Assembly (NCBI GenBank): GCA_964580105.1
Contig: CAZOJJ010000011.1
Span: 8,165 to 72,164 of the forward strand
Length of the DNA: 64,000 nt
Direction of reading: 5' to 3'
Source: CAZOJJ01 sp964580105
GTDB lineage: Bacteria > Bacteroidota > Rhodothermia > Rhodothermales > Rubricoccaceae
Position numbers and translations under genes: made by a program. A model generated the notes under the pieces. The model saw nothing but the letters and a program-made list of their open reading frames with translations, ran no database searches and was not told where the DNA came from. Positions 61,332 through 64,000 of the stretch are shown in pieces (the stretch's first letter is position 1; the number at the start of each line of letters is the position of its first letter).

Positions 61332-61943
61332 ATGCGCCCTCGCCCGATGCCCCGCTTCTTGCTCCTGCTCACGCTTTGGGCCGCCGTGCCCGCCCGCGCG
61401 CAGATCCAGCGGCTGGCCGTGACGGCGCCGCCCGGCGAGGAGGGGAAGGAGGGCGCCGTCTATCTCTACAAACGCGATGCCGACGGCCGCTGGGAGGCCG
61501 TCGGTCTCCTCGACGGCTTCCGGGAGACGCTCCTCCAGTGCGACCTCGACGGCGCCCGGCTGCTCGTCGGGCGGAGTCTCTACGGAACGCGCCACCAGGG
61601 CCGGGCCGAACTCTACGAGCCCGACGACTCCGGCGCGTGGCGGCGCACCGCGCTTCTCGAACCGCTCGCGCGCTACGACTTCGGCGGCGTCGGCGCGGCC
61701 GTGGCGCTGGCGGGCGACCGGGCGCTCGTGGCGGGCTACACCGAGCAGATCAACCTGCCCTTCAACATCGACCGCGTCGTGTACGTGTTCCGCCGCGAGA
61801 ACGGCGGCTGGGCCCAGCAGAGGGTGATCGACGTGGGCAGCACGGCTTTCGGCGCGGCTCTCGACCTCGTCGGGCGGACGGCCCTCGTCGGCGAAGCGGG
61901 CGACGAGGCGCCCGGCGCCGTCTACGTCGTCCGCCTATTTTGA
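61332..61943 (+). CDS. Secreted FG-GAP/beta-propeller-like protein (203 aa)
   Basis: A signal peptide (PRFLLLLTLWAAVPARAQ) is followed by repeated ~45-residue blade units: GAVYLYKRDADGRWEAVGLL, RAELYEPDDSGAWRRTALLEP, VVYVFRRENGGWAQQRVI, each with (V/L)AGDRALVAG-like turns. At ~180 mature residues it could form only three or four blades, so it is short for a complete propeller. The start is the ATG at 61332 or 61347. Its stop overlaps aguA tail-to-tail by 9 nt. Confidence 0.7.
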   Translation: MRPRPMPRFLLLLTLWAAVPARAQIQRLAVTAPPGEEGKEGAVYLYKRDADGRWEAVGLLDGFRETLLQCDLDGARLLVGRSLYGTRHQGRAELYEPDDSGAWRRTALLEPLARYDFGGVGAAVALAGDRALVAGYTEQINLPFNIDRVVYVFRRENGGWAQQRVIDVGSTAFGAALDLVGRTALVGEAGDEAPGAVYVVRLF

Positions 61944-63017
61944 GGCCGGGTCGAGAGGCACCTGCTGCGTCAGGCAGTGGAACGCGCCGAGCCCCCACAC
62001 GAGGTCGCGCGCGTCGATGCCGACGACCTCGCGGTCGGGGAAGAGCGACTGGAGCGTCTCCCTCGCGACGGCGTCCTGGGGGTCGTCGAACACCGGCAGG
62101 AGGACGACGCGGTTGCCGATGTAGAAGTTGGCGTAGGAGGCGGGCAGGCGCTCGCCGTTGTGGAGCACGGGCATCGGCATCGGCAGCTCGACCACGCGGA
62201 GGCGGCTGCCGTCGCGGAGCGTCAGCTTCGCCAGGCGCTCGCGGTTCTCGCGGAGCGGCTCGAAGTTGGGGTCGGCCGGGTCCGCCTCGACGACGGTGAC
62301 GACGGTGTCCTCCGCGACGAACCGCGTCAGGTCGTCCACGTGCCCGTCCGTGTCGTCGCCGACGATGCCCTCGCCGAGCCAGAGCAGCTCCTCGACGCCG
62401 AGGCAGGCGTGGAGCCAGTGGGCGATCTCGCTCTTGGAGAGGCCGGGGTTGCGGTTGGGGTTGAGGAGGCACGCCTCGGTGGTGAGCCCGAGGCCGCGCC
62501 CGTTCACGTCGAGCGAGCCGCCCTCCATCACGATGGGGCAGTCGAAGACGGGCACGTTGAGGTACTCGGCCATCGCCTCCGGGACCGTGTTGTTGGTGGC
62601 GACGCGGTCGTACTTCTCGCCCCAGGCGTTGAAGAGCCAGTTCGTCGCTGCCATCCCTGCGTCACGGACGACGAAGAGGGCGCCGTAGTCGCGGATCCAC
62701 TCGTCGTCGGTGGGGATCAGGTGGAGCTGGACGTGCGTGCCCGGCCCGGTCGGGACGCCGGCGCTGGCGAGGATGCGTTCGACCTCGGCGCGGTGGTCCT
62801 CGTTCAGCGTGTTGACGTGGACGGTCTCGCCCGTGCTCAGGGCGCGGATGGCCTCGATGTAGGCGGGGAACGCCGCCTGGAGCTTGCCGGGCCAGGTGTC
62901 CTCGCAGTGCGGCCAGGTCAGCCACGTGGCCTGGTGCGGCGCCCACTCGGCGGGCATCCGGTAGCCCAGCTGGATCGGCGAGGGCGAAGGCAGGGGCGGG
63001 GGGATGTCGACGCGCAT
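61935..63017 (-). CDS. aguA: Agmatine deiminase
   Basis: 360 residues of the peptidylarginine-deiminase superfamily: YRMPAEWAPHQATWLTWPHCEDTWPGK, TDDEWIRDYGALFVVRD, VMEGGSLDVNGRGLGLTTEACLLNPNRNP, GIVGDDTDGHVDDLTRF (catalytic His/Asp), and the terminal GAFHCLTQQVP with the nucleophilic Cys. It hydrolyses agmatine to N-carbamoylputrescine and ammonia. The gene starts 38 nt after the aguB stop, giving an aguB-aguA pair. Arginine decarboxylase is not in the window. Confidence 0.94.
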   Translation of the reverse strand: MRVDIPPPLPSPSPIQLGYRMPAEWAPHQATWLTWPHCEDTWPGKLQAAFPAYIEAIRALSTGETVHVNTLNEDHRAEVERILASAGVPTGPGTHVQLHLIPTDDEWIRDYGALFVVRDAGMAATNWLFNAWGEKYDRVATNNTVPEAMAEYLNVPVFDCPIVMEGGSLDVNGRGLGLTTEACLLNPNRNPGLSKSEIAHWLHACLGVEELLWLGEGIVGDDTDGHVDDLTRFVAEDTVVTVVEADPADPNFEPLRENRERLAKLTLRDGSRLRVVELPMPMPVLHNGERLPASYANFYIGNRVVLLPVFDDPQDAVARETLQSLFPDREVVGIDARDLVWGLGAFHCLTQQVPLDPASK

Positions 63018-63055
63018 CGGGAGGGCGAGGCGGGGAGGGTGAGCGACGGGCGCGG

Positions 63056-63961
63056 TCAGTCGAGGAAGCGGGCCGTGAGGCTGCCGTAGGCGTCGATGCG
63101 GCGGTCGCGGAGGAAGGGCCAGCCGTGGCGCTGGTCGGTGATGGCGCCGAGCGGCACCTCGGCCACGAGCACGGCCTCTGCGTCCTCGGGCGCGCGGACG
63201 ACGAACGAGCCGTCCGGCGCGGCGACGAACGAGGAACCCCAGAACTGGATGCCGCGCCCCTCGCGCTCGGCGTCGGGATCGTCGAGCGTGACGGGCTCGA
63301 AGCCCGTCCGGTTGACGGCCACGACGTAGCAGCCGTTGGCGATGGCGTGGGCGCGCTGCGCCGTCATCCAGGCCTCGCGCTGGGCCTCGCCGTGCGCCTC
63401 CTTCTCGCCCGGGTGCCAGCCGATGGCCGTCGGGTAGAACAGCACCTCGGCACCCTGCAGCGCGGTGAGGCGGGCCGCCTCGGGGTACCACTGGTCCCAG
63501 CAGACGAGCACGCCGAGGTCGCCCTTCGACGTGTGCCACGCCTTGAAGCCGAGGTCGCCGGGCGTGAAGTAGTACTTCTCGTAGTAGAGCGGGTCGTCCG
63601 GGATGTGCATCTTGCGGTACTTCCCGACGTAGCCCTGCGCCCCGTCGATCACGGCGGCGGTGTTGTGGTAGAGCCCGCGCGCGCGCTTCTCGAACAGGCT
63701 GGCGATGACGACCACGTCCAGCTCGGCCGCGAGCGGTTCGAGCGCCTCGGTCGTCGGGCCGGGGATGGGCTCGGCCCAGGCGAAGGGTTCGGTGCTCTCG
63801 GTCTTGCAGAAGTAGGGCGTCAGGAACAGCTCGGGGAGGCAGACCACGTCGGCCCCCTGGCGGGCGGCTTCGCGGATGCCGTCCATCGCTTTGCGGAGGT
63901 TGGCGTCGGCGTCCGTGCTCATCCGCATCTGGACGAGGCCGAGGCGGGTCGCTTGGCTCAT
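63056..63961 (-). CDS. aguB: N-carbamoylputrescine amidase
   Basis: 301 residues of the nitrilase superfamily with the Glu-Lys-Cys triad in CLPELFLTPYFCKTES, VGKYRKMHIPDDPLYYEKYYFTPGD and GVLVCWDQWYPEAARL. The QFWGSSFVAAPDG and GWPFLRDRRIDAYG segments fit the carbamoylputrescine branch. It releases putrescine, CO2 and ammonia from the AguA product. The ATG at 63961 is preceded directly by an 8-bp tandem repeat that runs off the window. Confidence 0.94.
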   Translation of the reverse strand: MSQATRLGLVQMRMSTDADANLRKAMDGIREAARQGADVVCLPELFLTPYFCKTESTEPFAWAEPIPGPTTEALEPLAAELDVVVIASLFEKRARGLYHNTAAVIDGAQGYVGKYRKMHIPDDPLYYEKYYFTPGDLGFKAWHTSKGDLGVLVCWDQWYPEAARLTALQGAEVLFYPTAIGWHPGEKEAHGEAQREAWMTAQRAHAIANGCYVVAVNRTGFEPVTLDDPDAEREGRGIQFWGSSFVAAPDGSFVVRAPEDAEAVLVAEVPLGAITDQRHGWPFLRDRRIDAYGSLTARFLD

Positions 63962-63962
63962 G

Positions 63963-64000
63963 GAGTGGAGGAGTGGAGGAGTGGAGGAGTGGAGGAGTGG
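63963..64000. repeat. 8-bp tandem repeat at the aguB leader (runs off window)
   Basis: The unit GTGGAGGA repeats about four and a half times from just upstream of the aguB start codon to the window edge; total length is unknown. Confidence 0.9.

Overview
The window is a dense, GC-rich bacterial chromosome segment containing about 57 protein genes. I see no rRNA or tRNA gene, transposase, integrase or CRISPR array. The gene content fits a marine or halophilic member of the Rhodothermota/Bacteroidota, with Rubricoccaceae-like bacteria my best guess. It includes an IcmF-type mutase, lamin-tail-domain surface protein, DUF5777-like barrel, SPOR lipoproteins, Uma2, DUF937 and a HipA-like kinase/DUF3037 pair. 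Start codons mostly follow C/T-rich leaders without an evident Shine-Dalgarno sequence. A TAnnTT(T/C/G)-like box recurs about 6-63 nt (mostly 14-40) upstream of at least 15 genes, resembling the Bacteroidota -7 promoter element. The taxonomic placement is inference; no marker gene was compared.

Layout. 1-6.2 kb: end of icmF, a hairpin-bearing inverted-repeat element, a Uma2 nuclease-like gene, pabB-pabC, a DUF937 gene, PPK2 and a VOC protein. 6.2-13.5 kb (mostly minus strand): BadF-type kinase, penicillin-acylase-like protein, a PolX with a degraded polymerase centre, a STAS protein and MutY. 13.5-23 kb: an Omp85-like barrel, metG, a giant lamin-tail-domain repeat protein, and two blue-copper proteins, one fused to a beta-barrel. 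23-27.8 kb: M20 amidohydrolase, GCS2/YbdK ligase, a hypothetical protein, DUF3037 and the HipA-like kinase.

27.9-36.6 kb is the most distinctive region, a cyanophycin locus: isoaspartyl dipeptidase (iadA), cyanophycinase (cphB), cyanophycin synthetase (cphA), then an ATP-grasp-less Mur-ligase paralogue of CphA and an M28 peptidase. An antisense RibD/DHFR-like gene and a 12-bp tandem repeat interrupt it. 36.6-43.2 kb: ThpR, a BtuC/BtuF-type uptake pair without an ATPase, a lipid kinase, an NtrC-type regulator, deoC and a SPOR lipoprotein. 43.2-50 kb: polyphosphate glucokinase, egtD-egtB (ergothioneine), OsmC and an M16 peptidase. 50-54.7 kb: dnaG and ppk1, separated by a 13-bp tandem repeat that contains a 100-N assembly gap. 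54.7-64 kb: a lytic-transglycosylase-like protein, PuuD-like amidotransferase, Smr, BrkB, SPOR, TerB-like protein, YhhQ, FG-GAP protein, and aguA-aguB (agmatine to putrescine).

Common themes are storage polymers (cyanophycin; polyphosphate through PPK1, PPK2 and PPGK), arginine-derived nitrogen (CphB/IadA and AguA/AguB) and redox protection (ergothioneine, OsmC, MutY). Short tandem duplications are repeatedly found at or near gene 5' ends.
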